This document shows positions 1 to 9,466 of a stretch of 64,000 nucleotides of DNA, one piece after another. Origin of the DNA: Rhodocyclales bacterium (GTDB lineage Bacteria; Pseudomonadota; Gammaproteobacteria; Burkholderiales; Rhodocyclaceae). The position numbers and the translations under genes are program-made. Where the stretch lies: contig JACRPA010000010.1 in the NCBI GenBank assembly GCA_016214145.1, forward strand, positions 218,550 through 282,549, written 5' to 3'. Below the pieces are notes generated by a model. It was not told the DNA's origin. It did not search any database and was given only the letters and a program-made list of their open reading frames with translations. Numbering within the stretch: position 1 is the stretch's first letter; every line of letters starts with the position of its first letter.

Positions 1-2
1 TG

Positions 3-80
3 CAGGTCGCGCTGGCGCTGTTCGGCCTGCTGCTCGCCACCTATCTGTACCGCATTCCCTCGCGCGATCGGCCGCGCTAA
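3..80 (+). CDS. C-terminal end of an upstream membrane protein (partial)
   Basis: An open frame runs in from the left edge and stops at TAA 78-80, 12 bases before rsmB. The visible 25 residues are a hydrophobic stretch (VALALFGLLLATYLY) followed by a basic, Arg-rich tail, so this is probably the last membrane helix and cytoplasmic tail of an integral membrane protein. The family cannot be told from so little. Spacing and strand suggest it is co-transcribed with rsmB. Confidence 0.5.
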   Translation, partial: QVALALFGLLLATYLYRIPSRDRPR

Positions 81-92
81 GCGTTTCCAACC

Positions 93-1382
93 ATGCCCCT
101 TGCTGAAACGTCGCTCGCCCATGCCCTGCACGGCGCCGCCACGGCCGTCGCCGAGGTCATCGCCGGGCGCAACCTGAATGAAGCGCTGACCGATCTGTGG
201 CGCCGGTTGCCGGGTCTGCCGCCCGGCCAGCGCGGCGCCATGCAGGACCTCGCCTACGGCGCGCTGCGACGCTTCGGCCGCGACGATTTCTTTCTCGCGC
301 GCCTGATGGACACGCCGCTGCGCGACAGCCAGGTGCGCGCGCTGCTGTTCGTGGCGCTGTCGCGCCTGGCGGCGCGGCCGGAGGAGGCGCACACCATCGT
401 CGACCAGGCCGTCGAGGCATCCGGCGAGTTGGCGCGCGGCAAGTACAAGGCGCTCGTGAATGGCGTGCTGCGCAATGCGCTGCGCCGCCGTGCCGAGCTG
501 GAGGCTGCCGCCCTGCAGGATGAGGTCGCCCGCTGGCAGCACCCGCGCTGGTGGATCGCCCGCCTGCGCCGCGCGCATCCGGACGACTGGCAGGCGATCC
601 TTGAAGCGGGCAACGGCCGCCCGCCGATGATGCTGCGGGCGAACCGCCGCCGTATTGCGGAGGCTGACTATCTGGCGCAGCTGCAAGGCGCCGGCCTTGC
701 GGCGCGCCTGCTCGAGGGCGGCGCCCTCCTGCTCGAGCGGCCCGTGCCGGTGGAGCGCCTGCCCGGCTTCGCCGAGGGGCTGTGCTCGGTGCAGGATGCC
801 GGCGCGCAGCGCGCCGCCCGGCTGCTCGATGCGCATGACGGAATGCATGTGCTGGACGCCTGCGCCGCACCGGGCGGCAAGACGGCGCACCTTCTCGAAA
901 CCGCCAGGGTGGACCTGCTGGCGCTGGATGCCGATGCGGGCCGCGCGCTGCGCGTCTCGGAGAACCTGCTCCGCCTCGGCCTGACGGCGCGCGTCCAGCC
1001 GGCCGATTGCCGCGATGCGGACGCCTGGTGGGATGGCCGCGACTTCGACCGCATTCTCGCCGACGTGCCGTGCACGGCCTCCGGCGTGGTGCGCCGCCAC
1101 CCGGACATCAAGTGGCTGCGGCGCGAGAAGGACATCGCGCAATTCGCCCGCATGCAGGGCGAAATTCTCGACGCGCTGTGGCGGGTGCTCGCGCCCGGTG
1201 GTAAATTGCTGTATGCGACGTGCTCGCTCTTCCCCGAGGAGAACAGCCGCCAGGTCGCGGCCTTCGCCGCGCGACAAGAAGATTGCATGCGACTGCCGGT
1301 CGCGGGCGCACCCGAACTGCAGTTGCTGCCAAACGAAGAACATGACGGCTTTTACTACGCCCTCCTTGAAAAGCAGTCCTAG
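93..1382 (+). CDS. rsmB: 16S rRNA (cytosine-967 C5) methyltransferase RsmB
   Basis: A 429-residue protein with an N-terminal NusB-like RNA-binding domain (about residues 10-140) and a C-terminal Rossmann methyltransferase domain. The SAM-binding motif is DACAAPGGKTAHL. The two catalytic cysteines of the RsmB/Nop2 family are in ADVPCTASGVVRRHPDIKW and in YATCSLFPEEN. Length is normal for the family. RsmB uses SAM to methylate C967 of 16S rRNA in the cytoplasm. The downstream DUF4390 gene overlaps its 3' end, which is consistent with one transcript running on into ntrYX. Confidence 0.95.
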   Translation: MPLAETSLAHALHGAATAVAEVIAGRNLNEALTDLWRRLPGLPPGQRGAMQDLAYGALRRFGRDDFFLARLMDTPLRDSQVRALLFVALSRLAARPEEAHTIVDQAVEASGELARGKYKALVNGVLRNALRRRAELEAAALQDEVARWQHPRWWIARLRRAHPDDWQAILEAGNGRPPMMLRANRRRIAEADYLAQLQGAGLAARLLEGGALLLERPVPVERLPGFAEGLCSVQDAGAQRAARLLDAHDGMHVLDACAAPGGKTAHLLETARVDLLALDADAGRALRVSENLLRLGLTARVQPADCRDADAWWDGRDFDRILADVPCTASGVVRRHPDIKWLRREKDIAQFARMQGEILDALWRVLAPGGKLLYATCSLFPEENSRQVAAFAARQEDCMRLPVAGAPELQLLPNEEHDGFYYALLEKQS

Positions 1383-1959
1383 CGGGTTGGTGCGCTGGCT
1401 GGCGCTGGCGCTGCTGCTCCTTGCGCTCTCCGCCGGCGCCGCCGAAATCGAGGTGAAGAGCGCCGAGATCGCGCCCGGCGAGGAATCCTGGCTGCTCGAT
1501 GCCGAGTTCGGCATCGACCTCGGCCAGCGCCTGGAGGAAGTCGTGTCGCGCGGGGTGGCGCTCTATTTCGTCGCCGAATTCGAGTTGACCAAGGCGCGCT
1601 GGTTCTGGATGGACGAGCATGTCGTCGGCCGGAAACAGACCTGGCGCCTTTCCTACAATGCGCTGACGCGCCAGTACCGCCTCTCCAGCGGCGCCCTGCA
1701 TCAGAACTTCGCCACGCTGGGGGAGGCGCTGGGCGTGCTGGCGCGGCTGCGCAACTGGACGGTGGCGGACAAGGCGCAGCTCAAGGCGGGCGAGCCCTAC
1801 AACGCTGCCCTGCGCCTGAAACTCGACCTCACCCAGCTGCCCAAGCCCTTCCAGGTCACCGCCATCGGCAACAAGGACTGGAACATCACGGCCGAGGTGA
1901 AGCGCTGGAGCTTCACGCCCGGAGCTTCGGTCCCGGCGGCGGAGAATTCCGCAAAATGA
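1342..1959 (+). CDS. DUF4390 family exported protein
   Basis: The protein is about 205 residues from ATG 1342. This start overlaps rsmB by 41 bases and gives a convincing signal peptide: a Lys/Arg-containing start, the hydrophobic run LALALLLLALSAG, then an AGAAE cleavage region. A GTG at 1390 is the alternative start. The rest is a predicted beta-rich periplasmic domain with conserved aromatic pairs such as RWFWMDE and TWRLSYN, as in the DUF4390 family. The family has no established function but is usually found directly upstream of ntrY. The ntrY start overlaps its stop codon, so the two genes are probably translationally coupled. Confidence 0.8.
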   Translation: MTAFTTPSLKSSPSGLVRWLALALLLLALSAGAAEIEVKSAEIAPGEESWLLDAEFGIDLGQRLEEVVSRGVALYFVAEFELTKARWFWMDEHVVGRKQTWRLSYNALTRQYRLSSGALHQNFATLGEALGVLARLRNWTVADKAQLKAGEPYNAALRLKLDLTQLPKPFQVTAIGNKDWNITAEVKRWSFTPGASVPAAENSAK

Positions 1960-4061
1960 GAATTCTGCTCATCGTCAGCGCGGCGCTCGCCGCCATCCTG
2001 CTCTTCCTGCTGACCTCGGCCTCGGCCAACACGGCGCTGTTCGCCGGGCAGTACCGCCTGCTGCTGGGCTTCACCGCCGCCGTCGCCACCACGCTGTTCG
2101 GCCTGGTGCTGTGGCAGTTGCGCCAGCTCTGGCGCGAACACCGCGCCGAGGTGTTCGGTTCGCGGCTCAAGCTGCGCCTGATGCTGATGTTCGCCCTGAT
2201 GGCGGTCGGTCCCGGTGTGCTGGTGTATGCCGTCTCGCTGCAGTTCGCCGTGAAGAGCATCGAGTCCTGGTTCGACGTGCGGGTGGACAAGGCGCTGGAA
2301 GGCGGCCTCACGCTCGGGCGCAATGCGCTGGATTATCTGCTCGCCGACCTGTCGGAGAAGGGGCGCGCCATGGCGCTCGACCTTGGCGATGCATCGGGCG
2401 TCGCGCGGCCGGGGCAGTTGAACCGCCTGCGCGAACAGGCCGGCGTGCAGGCCGCCACCCTGCTCTCGGCAGGCGGCCAGGTGATTGCCAGCAGTTTTGC
2501 CGAGCGCGCCACGCTGCTGCCCGACCTGCCTTCGCCCGCGCAGCTGCGCCAGGCGCGCCAGGGCCGCGGCCTGTCCACGGTGGAAGGCGATGCCGCGACC
2601 GGGCTGACGCTGCGCGTGCTCCTGCCGGTGGCCGCGCTCACCTTTTCCGGCGAGACGCAGGTGCTGCAGCTGTCCCAGGCAGTGCCGGCCTCGATCGCCA
2701 CCAGCGCCGAAAGCGTGCAGGCGGTTTACCGCGACTACCAGGAACTGTCGCTGGCGAAGAGCAGCCTGAAGTGGATGTACACCCTGACCCTGACCCTGGC
2801 GCTGCTGCTCTCGCTCTTCGCCGCCATCGCGCTGGCCTTCCTGCTGGCGCGACGGCTCTCCGCGCCGCTCTCCATCCTCGCCCGCGGCACCGAGGCAGTG
2901 GCGGCGGGCGACTATTCGCCGCGCGAGACGGTTTCGACGCGCGACGAGCTGGGCGTGCTGACGCAGTCCTTCAGCCAGATGACGCGCCAGATCGACGAGG
3001 CGCGCGCACAGGCGGAAAAAAGCCGCGCCGAGACGGAAGCCGCGCGCGCCTACCTGGAGAGCGTGCTGGGCAACCTGTCGACGGGCGTGCTGGCCTTCGA
3101 CGCCGACAGCCGGCTGCGCGCCGCCAACGATGGCGCCCGCGCCATCCTGCGCGACGATCTGGCCGATGCACTGAAGCAGCCCTTGAACGCCTGGATTCGG
3201 CACCTGGAGTTGCGCGACGCCATCGCCGCCGGCTGCAGCGAACAGTCGGGCGTGTGGCAGCGCGAGATCGAGATGCAGAACGGCGCCGGCGTGCCGCAGG
3301 CGCTGCTGCTGCGCGGCTCGCGCCTGCCGGAGGCGTCCGGCGGCGGCTGCGTGGTGGTGTTCGACGACATCACCCAGCTCATCGCCGCGCAACGCTCGGC
3401 CGCCTGGGGCGAGGTGGCCCGGCGCCTGGCGCACGAGATCAAGAATCCGCTGACGCCGATCCAGCTTTCCGCCGAGCGCCTGGCGCACAAACTGGCGGAC
3501 AAGCTCACGGGCGCCGAGCGCGATATGCTGGAGCGTTCGACGCAGACCATCGTGAACCAGGTCGAGGCCATGAAGCACATGGTGAACGACTTCCGCGACT
3601 ACGCCCGCATGCCGCCGCCGCAGCTCGGCGCGCTCGACCTCAACGCCCTGGTGGAGGAAGTGCTCGGCTTGTACGAAACTTCGCGCGCAAGCGTGACGGT
3701 GGATCTTGCCGCGGGACTGCCCAGGGTGGCCGGCGACGCGGCGCAACTGCGCCAGGTGATCCACAATCTGGTCGCCAATGCCGAGGATGCGTTGAGCGAA
3801 ACGGCCGAGCCGGAAATCCGCATCGCCACGCGCGCCGAGGGACGCGGCGCGGTGCTGTCGGTGAGCGACAACGGCAACGGCTTTCCCAAGGAGATCCTCG
3901 CCCGCGCCTTCGAACCCTACGTGACGACCAAGGCGAAGGGCACCGGGCTGGGCCTGGCCATCGTGAAGAAAATCGTGGACGAGCACCACGGCCAGATCGA
4001 GATCGCCAACGCCGCGCCGCGCGGCGCGCAAGTGAGAATTCGGCTGCCGCTGGCGGCATGA
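1956..4061 (+). CDS. ntrY: NtrY-type membrane sensor histidine kinase
   Basis: A 701-residue kinase. Two N-terminal membrane helices (about residues 3-55) are followed by a third near 75-95, a periplasmic segment, and another helix around 275-300. A HAMP domain comes next (RRLSAPLSILARGTEAV), then a PAS-like region. The HisKA motif is RRLAHEIKNPLTPIQLS, with the phosphoacceptor His in AHEIKNP. The HATPase motifs are the N box (NLVANAEDA), SDNGNGF and GTGLGLAIV. NtrY homologues pair with NtrX and have been linked to nitrogen metabolism or redox sensing; the signal here is unknown. The next gene is its likely partner, separated by an unusual hairpin. Confidence 0.9.
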   Translation: MRILLIVSAALAAILLFLLTSASANTALFAGQYRLLLGFTAAVATTLFGLVLWQLRQLWREHRAEVFGSRLKLRLMLMFALMAVGPGVLVYAVSLQFAVKSIESWFDVRVDKALEGGLTLGRNALDYLLADLSEKGRAMALDLGDASGVARPGQLNRLREQAGVQAATLLSAGGQVIASSFAERATLLPDLPSPAQLRQARQGRGLSTVEGDAATGLTLRVLLPVAALTFSGETQVLQLSQAVPASIATSAESVQAVYRDYQELSLAKSSLKWMYTLTLTLALLLSLFAAIALAFLLARRLSAPLSILARGTEAVAAGDYSPRETVSTRDELGVLTQSFSQMTRQIDEARAQAEKSRAETEAARAYLESVLGNLSTGVLAFDADSRLRAANDGARAILRDDLADALKQPLNAWIRHLELRDAIAAGCSEQSGVWQREIEMQNGAGVPQALLLRGSRLPEASGGGCVVVFDDITQLIAAQRSAAWGEVARRLAHEIKNPLTPIQLSAERLAHKLADKLTGAERDMLERSTQTIVNQVEAMKHMVNDFRDYARMPPPQLGALDLNALVEEVLGLYETSRASVTVDLAAGLPRVAGDAAQLRQVIHNLVANAEDALSETAEPEIRIATRAEGRGAVLSVSDNGNGFPKEILARAFEPYVTTKAKGTGLGLAIVKKIVDEHHGQIEIANAAPRGAQVRIRLPLAA

Positions 4062-4082
4062 CGGGTAAGGAGTTAAGAGTTA

Positions 4083-4145
4083 GGAGTGAGGAGTGAGGAG
4101 TGCGCCCCTTTGCGGCCGCTGACCTTGCTCCTCACTCCTCACTCC
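4083..4145. repeat. Large perfect inverted repeat between ntrY and ntrX
   Basis: Arms of 18 bases, built from the 8-base unit GGAGTGAG repeated in tandem (4083-4100), pair perfectly with 4128-4145 around a 27-base loop. A weaker GAGTTA/GAGTGA direct-repeat stretch precedes it from about 4068. There is no U-tract after the hairpin, so it does not look like a normal intrinsic terminator. It could attenuate ntrX relative to ntrY, protect the ntrY mRNA 3' end, or simply be a dispersed chromosomal repeat. Confidence 0.75.
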
Positions 4146-4162
4146 TCACGCCTCACTGAAGT

Positions 4163-5410
4163 ATGGCAAAGATACTGGTAGTTGATGACGAAGCCGGCAT
4201 CCGCGAACTGCTCTCGGAGATCCTCCGCGACGAGGGCCACGATGTGCAGCTGGCCGAGCATGCCGCCGCGGCGCGGGCGGCACGCAGCGCCGCGCGGCCG
4301 GATCTGGTGCTGCTCGACATCTGGATGCCGGACACCGACGGCATTACCCTGCTCAAGGAGTGGTCGGCGGCCGGCCAGCTCAACATGCCGGTGGTGATGA
4401 TGTCCGGCCACGGCACCATCGATACTGCGGTGGAGGCCACACGCATCGGCGCGCAGGATTTCCTCGAGAAGCCGATCGCCCTGCAGAAGCTGCTCGCCGC
4501 CGTCAAGCGCGCTTTGCAAAAGTCAGTCTCCACGGTACGGCGCAGCGAGCTGAACCTGGCGGCGTTCGCCCGCTCCGGGCCGCTGCGCGACCTGAAGAAG
4601 CGCCTCGACCAGGTCTCCGCGAAGAGCCGCGCGCTGATGCTGAAGACCGGCCCCGGCAGCCTGGCCGAGCTGTGCGCGCGCAGCTTGCAGGCGCCGGGCA
4701 AGGCCTGGCTGGACCTGGCCCATCACGGCCAGCCGCTGGCGCTCGATGCGCTCGAGCAGGCGGCAGGCGGCATGCTGTTCGCCGCAGAGCTGGCGGCGCT
4801 CTCCCGCCTGCAGCAGAAGAACCTGGCCTTCGCGCTCGACCGCCTGGAGAAGTTCGACTTGCGCCTGGTGGTCGCTAGCGCGCAGAGCGCCGCAGAGCTG
4901 GCGGCGTCGGGCTTCGACGAGGCGCTGGCGCGCCGCCTGGCGGAGGCCAGCCTTGGCGCGCCGGGCCTGACCGAGCTGAAGGACGAGGTGCCGGAGATCG
5001 CCGCGCAGATCCTCACCCATCTGGTCGAGGCCGGCGAAGTGCCGCTGCGACGCTTGTCCACGGCGGCGCTGAATGCCCTGCGCAACCAGGCCTGGGCGGG
5101 CGGCTACGCGGAACTGAGGAATGCCGTGCGTTCGCTGGCGCTGGGCGTTCTGGAGGAGGAAATCGCCGCCGAGGAGGTCTTCCGTCTGCTGGCGCCGCAG
5201 CCCTCCGCCGTCGCCCAGGCGCTGCCGCTCGACCTGCCGCTGCGCGAGGCGCGCGAGGCCTTCGAGCGCGTCTATTTCGAGCATCACCTGCAACTCGAGA
5301 ACGGCAACATGACGCGCCTGGCGGAGAAAACCGGCCTGGAGCGCACCCACCTGTATCGCAAGCTCAAGGCGCTGGGCATCTCGACCGGCAAGAAGGGGGA
5401 TGAACCATGA
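4163..5410 (+). CDS. ntrX: NtrX-type response regulator with a degenerate AAA+ domain
   Basis: A 415-residue protein. Residues 1-120 are a normal receiver: the acidic pocket is VDDEAG, the phosphoacceptor Asp is in LLLDIWMPDTDG, and the conserved Lys is in LEKPI. The end is a Fis-type helix-turn-helix (NMTRLAEKTGLERTHLYRKLKAL). The central region sits where the sigma54-interacting AAA+ ATPase belongs, but it has TGPGSLAEL in place of the Walker A motif, no DE Walker B (GGMLFAAELAALS) and no GAFTGA loop. It should bind DNA but is not expected to hydrolyse ATP or remodel sigma54 polymerase. The family and the ntrY neighbour support the name; loss of ATPase activity is inference. Confidence 0.85.
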   Translation: MAKILVVDDEAGIRELLSEILRDEGHDVQLAEHAAAARAARSAARPDLVLLDIWMPDTDGITLLKEWSAAGQLNMPVVMMSGHGTIDTAVEATRIGAQDFLEKPIALQKLLAAVKRALQKSVSTVRRSELNLAAFARSGPLRDLKKRLDQVSAKSRALMLKTGPGSLAELCARSLQAPGKAWLDLAHHGQPLALDALEQAAGGMLFAAELAALSRLQQKNLAFALDRLEKFDLRLVVASAQSAAELAASGFDEALARRLAEASLGAPGLTELKDEVPEIAAQILTHLVEAGEVPLRRLSTAALNALRNQAWAGGYAELRNAVRSLALGVLEEEIAAEEVFRLLAPQPSAVAQALPLDLPLREAREAFERVYFEHHLQLENGNMTRLAEKTGLERTHLYRKLKALGISTGKKGDEP

Positions 5411-5501
5411 ACGGCCCCCACGCTCGTCTCCCGGGAGGACTTCCTTCGGGGCGCATTTGCCCGAGGTTTGCCTCCCTTGAGACGGCTCGGCGGGAGGCAA
5501 G

Positions 5502-6929
5502 ATGAAAATCATCATCCTCGGCGCCGGCCAGGTCGGCTCGTCGGTGGCCGAAAGCCTGGTGTCGGAAGCCAACGACATCACCATCGTCGACACCGACCCC
5601 GCCCGGCTATCCCAGTTGCAGGATCGTTTCGACCTGCGCACCGTTGCCGGCAACGCCGCCAGTCCCTCGACGCTGCGCCAGGCCGGCGCCGAGGATGCCG
5701 ACATGCTGATCGCCGTGACGCAGAGCGACCAGACCAACCTGTGCGCCTGCCGCATCGCCAAGTCGCTGTTCAACCTGCCCACGCGCATCGCCCGCGTGCG
5801 CTCCGCCGACTACATCGAATTCCCCGAACTGCTCGACGAGGCGAATTTCGCGGTCGACTTCAGCATCTGCCCCGAGCAGATCGTCACCGATTACATCGTC
5901 AAGCTGATCGAGTTTCCCGAGGCGCTGCAGGTGCTGGAATTCGCCGACGGGCTGGTCAGCCTGGTGGCCGTGCGCGCCTTCGCCGGCGGCCCCCTCGTCG
6001 GCCATCCGCTCGCCGACCTGCGCAAGCACATGCCGAGCGTGGACGCGCGCATTGCGGCGGTTTACCGGCACGACCAGGCGATCATCCCGCACGGGGATAC
6101 GGTTGTCGAGCCGGGCGACGAGGTGTTCTGCCTGGCGGCGACGAAGAACATCCGCCAGGTCATGCGCGAGCTGCGGCGCATGGACAAGTCGGTCAAGCGC
6201 ATCATGATCGCCGGCGGCGGCAACATCGGCCATCGCCTGGTGCGCGCCATCGAGAACGACTACCAGGTCAAGGTGATCGATCGCAACAAGCGCCATGCCC
6301 AATGGCTGGCCGAGAACGTCCGCAATGCGCTGGTGCTGCAGGGGGATGCCACCGACGAGAAACTGCTCGACGAGGAGAACGTCGACCAGATGGATCTCTT
6401 CCTGGCGCTGACCAACGACGATGAGAACAACATCATGTCGGCGCTGCTGGCCAAGCGCATGGGCGCCAAGCGCGTGGCGGCGCTGATCAACCGCCGCACC
6501 TACGCCGACCTGCTTCAGGGCAGCCAGATCGACATCGCCATCTCGCCGGCGCAGACCTCCATCGGCACCCTGCTGGCGCATGTCCGGCGCGGCGACGTGG
6601 CGGCGGTGCACAGCCTGCGCCGGGGCGCCGCCGAGGCGCTGGAGCTGGTCGCCCACGGCGACGCGCAGTCCTCGCAGGTGGTCGGCCGCCGCATCGAGGA
6701 GTTGCCGGTCATAGAGGGCGCCACCATCGCCGCCATCGTGCGCCGCCTGCCGCGGCCGGAAACCGTGGCGATCAGCAATGAAGTGGCGGAAGAGCGCACG
6801 CACAAGGTCATCATCGCCCATCACGACACGCTCATCCAGACCGACGACCACGTCATTGTCTTCGTCGTCTCCAAGAGCCTGGTACCCAGGGTCGAGAAGC
6901 TGTTCCAGGTCAGCCTGGGGTTCATCTGA
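5502..6929 (+). CDS. trkA: Trk potassium uptake system NAD-binding subunit TrkA
   Basis: A 475-residue cytoplasmic protein with two RCK units. The first Rossmann fold begins KIIILGAGQVGSSVAESL and the second RIMIAGGGNIGHRLVRAI, each followed by a TrkA-C domain. A GGGAGG ribosome binding site lies just before ATG 5502. TrkA gates the TrkH K+ channel in response to bound nucleotide. It is followed by trkH with a one-base TGATG overlap, so subunit synthesis is probably coupled. The 91-base gap to ntrX contains a GC-rich hairpin (CGTCTC...GAGACG outside, GGGAGG...CCTCCC inside) that may end the ntrYX transcript. Confidence 0.95.
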   Translation: MKIIILGAGQVGSSVAESLVSEANDITIVDTDPARLSQLQDRFDLRTVAGNAASPSTLRQAGAEDADMLIAVTQSDQTNLCACRIAKSLFNLPTRIARVRSADYIEFPELLDEANFAVDFSICPEQIVTDYIVKLIEFPEALQVLEFADGLVSLVAVRAFAGGPLVGHPLADLRKHMPSVDARIAAVYRHDQAIIPHGDTVVEPGDEVFCLAATKNIRQVMRELRRMDKSVKRIMIAGGGNIGHRLVRAIENDYQVKVIDRNKRHAQWLAENVRNALVLQGDATDEKLLDEENVDQMDLFLALTNDDENNIMSALLAKRMGAKRVAALINRRTYADLLQGSQIDIAISPAQTSIGTLLAHVRRGDVAAVHSLRRGAAEALELVAHGDAQSSQVVGRRIEELPVIEGATIAAIVRRLPRPETVAISNEVAEERTHKVIIAHHDTLIQTDDHVIVFVVSKSLVPRVEKLFQVSLGFI

Positions 6930-8386
6930 TGTCGAACGCCTTGTCGGTCCTGCGCGTATTCGCGCTGATCCTGCTGATCTTCAGCGGCACCATGCTGCTG
7001 CCCCTGTCGGCGTCCTGGCTGTTCGACGACGGGGCGCAGCATGCCTACGACGAAGGAATTGCCGCTTCGCTCGTCTGCGGCGCGCTGATCTGGACTGCCA
7101 CGCGTCGGCATCGCGAGGAACTCAAGGTACGCGACGGCTTTCTATTGGTGGTGCTGGCCTGGGCCGGCCTGCCGGCCTTCGCCACCGTGCCGCTGTTGAT
7201 GTATTTCCCCAATTTGTCCTTCACCGATGCCTATTTCGAGACGGTGTCGGGCCTGACGACGACGGGCGCCACGGTGCTGGAGGGGCTGGACAAGCTGCCC
7301 TTTTCCATCAACTTGTGGCGGGCCGAACTGGTGTGGCTGGGCGGCATGGGCCTGATCGTGCTGGCGGTGGCCATCCTGCCGCTGCTCGGCGTCGGCGGCC
7401 GGCAGATCTTCAAGGCCGAGGCGCCGGGGCCGATGAAGGACGCCAAGCTGACGCCGCGCATGGCGGAAACCGCCAAGGGCCTTTGGCTGGTGTATTTCTA
7501 CATCTCGGTAGCGTGTTTCCTTGCCCTGGCCTGGGCCGGCATGGGCTGGGGCGATGCCCTCATCCACACCTTCACCGTCATGGGCCTGGGCGGCTTCTCC
7601 AGCCACGACGCCAGCTTCGGCTTCTTCGATTCGGTGCCGATCGAGGCGGTGACGATCTTCTTCATGACCCTGGCCGGCATGAACTTCGCCACGCATTTTC
7701 TCGCCTTGCGTGGCCGCAGCTTCGCGCCGTATCGCTGGGACCCGGAAGTGAAGTGGTTTCTTTTCGTGATGTACGCCAGCGTGCTGGGCATCGCGCTCTA
7801 TCTCTGGTCCATGCAGGTCTACCCCGACTTCCGGACGGCGCTGCGCTTTTCCGCCTTCAACGTCGTGTCGATCGCCACCACCACCGGCTATGCCAACACC
7901 GACTTCAACCTGTGGCCGATCTTCGCGCCGCTGTGGATGCTGTTCCTCTCCAGCTTCGCCACCTGCTCCGGCTCCACCGGCGGCGGCATCAAGATGGTGC
8001 GCGCCATCCTGCTCTACAAGCAGGTGTTTCGCGAACTGATGCGCGCCATGCATCCCAACGCCGTGCACCAGACCAAGCTCGGCAACGAGGTGGTGGAGAA
8101 CAAGATCATCTTCGCCGTGCTGGCCTTCGGCTTCATGTACATGGTGAGCATCGTTTCCATGACGCTCGCGATGGCGGCGAGCGGGCTGGACATCGTTACC
8201 GCCTTCACCGCCGTGGTGGCCTGCATCAACAATACCGGACCGGGCCTCAACCAGGTCGGACCGGCCACCACCTTCGCCGTGCTGACGGACTTCCAGACCT
8301 GGGTGTGCACCTTCGCCATGCTGCTGGGGCGGCTGGAGATTTTCACATTGTTGGTGGTTCTGACGCCCGCCTTCTGGCGCAAGTAG
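6929..8386 (+). CDS. trkH: Trk potassium uptake transporter TrkH
   Basis: A 485-residue integral membrane protein with about ten hydrophobic segments and the repeated pore-loop motifs of Trk/Ktr/HKT channels: ETVSGLTTTGATV, TVMGLGGFSSHDASF, ATTTGYANTDF and NNTGPGLNQVGP. It forms the K+ pathway in the inner membrane and is regulated by TrkA. The start ATG shares a base with the trkA stop. It ends 12 bases before hemE, so hemE may be read from the same transcript. Confidence 0.95.
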   Translation: MSNALSVLRVFALILLIFSGTMLLPLSASWLFDDGAQHAYDEGIAASLVCGALIWTATRRHREELKVRDGFLLVVLAWAGLPAFATVPLLMYFPNLSFTDAYFETVSGLTTTGATVLEGLDKLPFSINLWRAELVWLGGMGLIVLAVAILPLLGVGGRQIFKAEAPGPMKDAKLTPRMAETAKGLWLVYFYISVACFLALAWAGMGWGDALIHTFTVMGLGGFSSHDASFGFFDSVPIEAVTIFFMTLAGMNFATHFLALRGRSFAPYRWDPEVKWFLFVMYASVLGIALYLWSMQVYPDFRTALRFSAFNVVSIATTTGYANTDFNLWPIFAPLWMLFLSSFATCSGSTGGGIKMVRAILLYKQVFRELMRAMHPNAVHQTKLGNEVVENKIIFAVLAFGFMYMVSIVSMTLAMAASGLDIVTAFTAVVACINNTGPGLNQVGPATTFAVLTDFQTWVCTFAMLLGRLEIFTLLVVLTPAFWRK

Positions 8387-8398
8387 TAAACTTGCGCA

Positions 8399-9466
8399 AT
8401 GAACAAGACTAAAAACGACACTTTCCTGCGCGCCCTGCTGCGCCAGCCGACCGAACACACCCCGATCTGGCTGATGCGCCAGGCCGGCCGCTACCTGCCC
8501 GAGTATTGCGAAACGCGCCGCCGCGCCGGCAATTTCATGAATCTGTGCAAGAACCCGCGCCTGGCCTGCGAGGTGACGCTGCAGCCGCTGGCGCGCTACG
8601 ACCTCGACGCGGCAATCCTGTTTTCCGACATTCTCACCGTGCCCGACGCCATGGGCCTCGGCCTGTATTTTGCCGAGGGCGAAGGGCCGAAGTTCGAGCG
8701 CCCGCTGCGCGAGGAATGGGAGATCCGCAACCTGGCCGCGCCCGATCCGGGCGTGGAGCTGCGCTACGTCATGGATGCGGTGGCGGAGATTCGCCGCGCG
8801 CTGGACAACTCGGTGCCGCTGATCGGCTTTTCCGGCAGCCCGTTCACCCTCGCCTGCTACATGATCGAGGGCGGCGCCTCGGAGGACTTCCGCACCATCA
8901 AGGCCATGCTCTACGACCGGCCCGAACTCCTGCACCACGTGCTGGAGGTGAATGCCAGCGCAGTGACCGCTTACCTCAATGCGCAGATCGAGTCCGGTGC
9001 GCAGGCCGTGATGATCTTCGACACCTGGGGCGGCGTGCTGTCGCACCGTGCCTACCGCGAGTTCTCGCTGGCTTACATGGCGCGCATCGTCGACGGCCTG
9101 ATACGCGAGCGCGACGGCGCGCGCATCCCGAGCATCGTGTTCACCAAGGGCGGCGGACAATGGCTGGAGGAGATCGCGGCGATCGGCTGCGACGCGGTCG
9201 GCCTGGACTGGACCACCGACATCGGCGCGGCGCGCCGGCGCGTCGGCGCCAAGGTGGCGCTGCAGGGCAACCTCGATCCGGTGGCGCTGTTCGCGCAGCC
9301 GGAAAAAATCGCGCAGGAAGCGCGCGCCATCCTCGATGCCTTCGGCCCGGGCAGCGGACACGTCTTCAATCTCGGCCACGGCATTTCCCAGTTCACGCCG
9401 CCGGAGCATGTCGCCGCGCTGGTGAATGCGGTGCACGAGCACAGCCGCAAGCAGCGCCAAATCTAG
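8399..9466 (+). CDS. hemE: Uroporphyrinogen decarboxylase
   Basis: A 355-residue protein of normal family length. It carries the N-terminal signature [15 protein letters not shown], the active-site region [17 protein letters not shown], and the C-terminal [10 protein letters not shown]. HemE removes the four acetate carboxyl groups of uroporphyrinogen III to give coproporphyrinogen III in cytoplasmic haem synthesis. It is followed by a long AT-rich spacer and then priA. Confidence 0.97.
   Translation: MNKTKNDTFLRALLRQPTEHTPIWLMRQAGRYLPEYCETRRRAGNFMNLCKNPRLACEVTLQPLARYDLDAAILFSDILTVPDAMGLGLYFAEGEGPKFERPLREEWEIRNLAAPDPGVELRYVMDAVAEIRRALDNSVPLIGFSGSPFTLACYMIEGGASEDFRTIKAMLYDRPELLHHVLEVNASAVTAYLNAQIESGAQAVMIFDTWGGVLSHRAYREFSLAYMARIVDGLIRERDGARIPSIVFTKGGGQWLEEIAAIGCDAVGLDWTTDIGAARRRVGAKVALQGNLDPVALFAQPEKIAQEARAILDAFGPGSGHVFNLGHGISQFTPPEHVAALVNAVHEHSRKQRQI

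Noticed and set aside
1797-4031. Long antisense frame opposite ntrY (744 codons)
   Set aside because: It is a GC-skewed shadow of ntrY with His/Gln/Arg-rich low-complexity translation and no family motif. Several similar antisense frames lie opposite trkA, trkH, priA, the 12.1 kb MFS gene, metH and tnsB.
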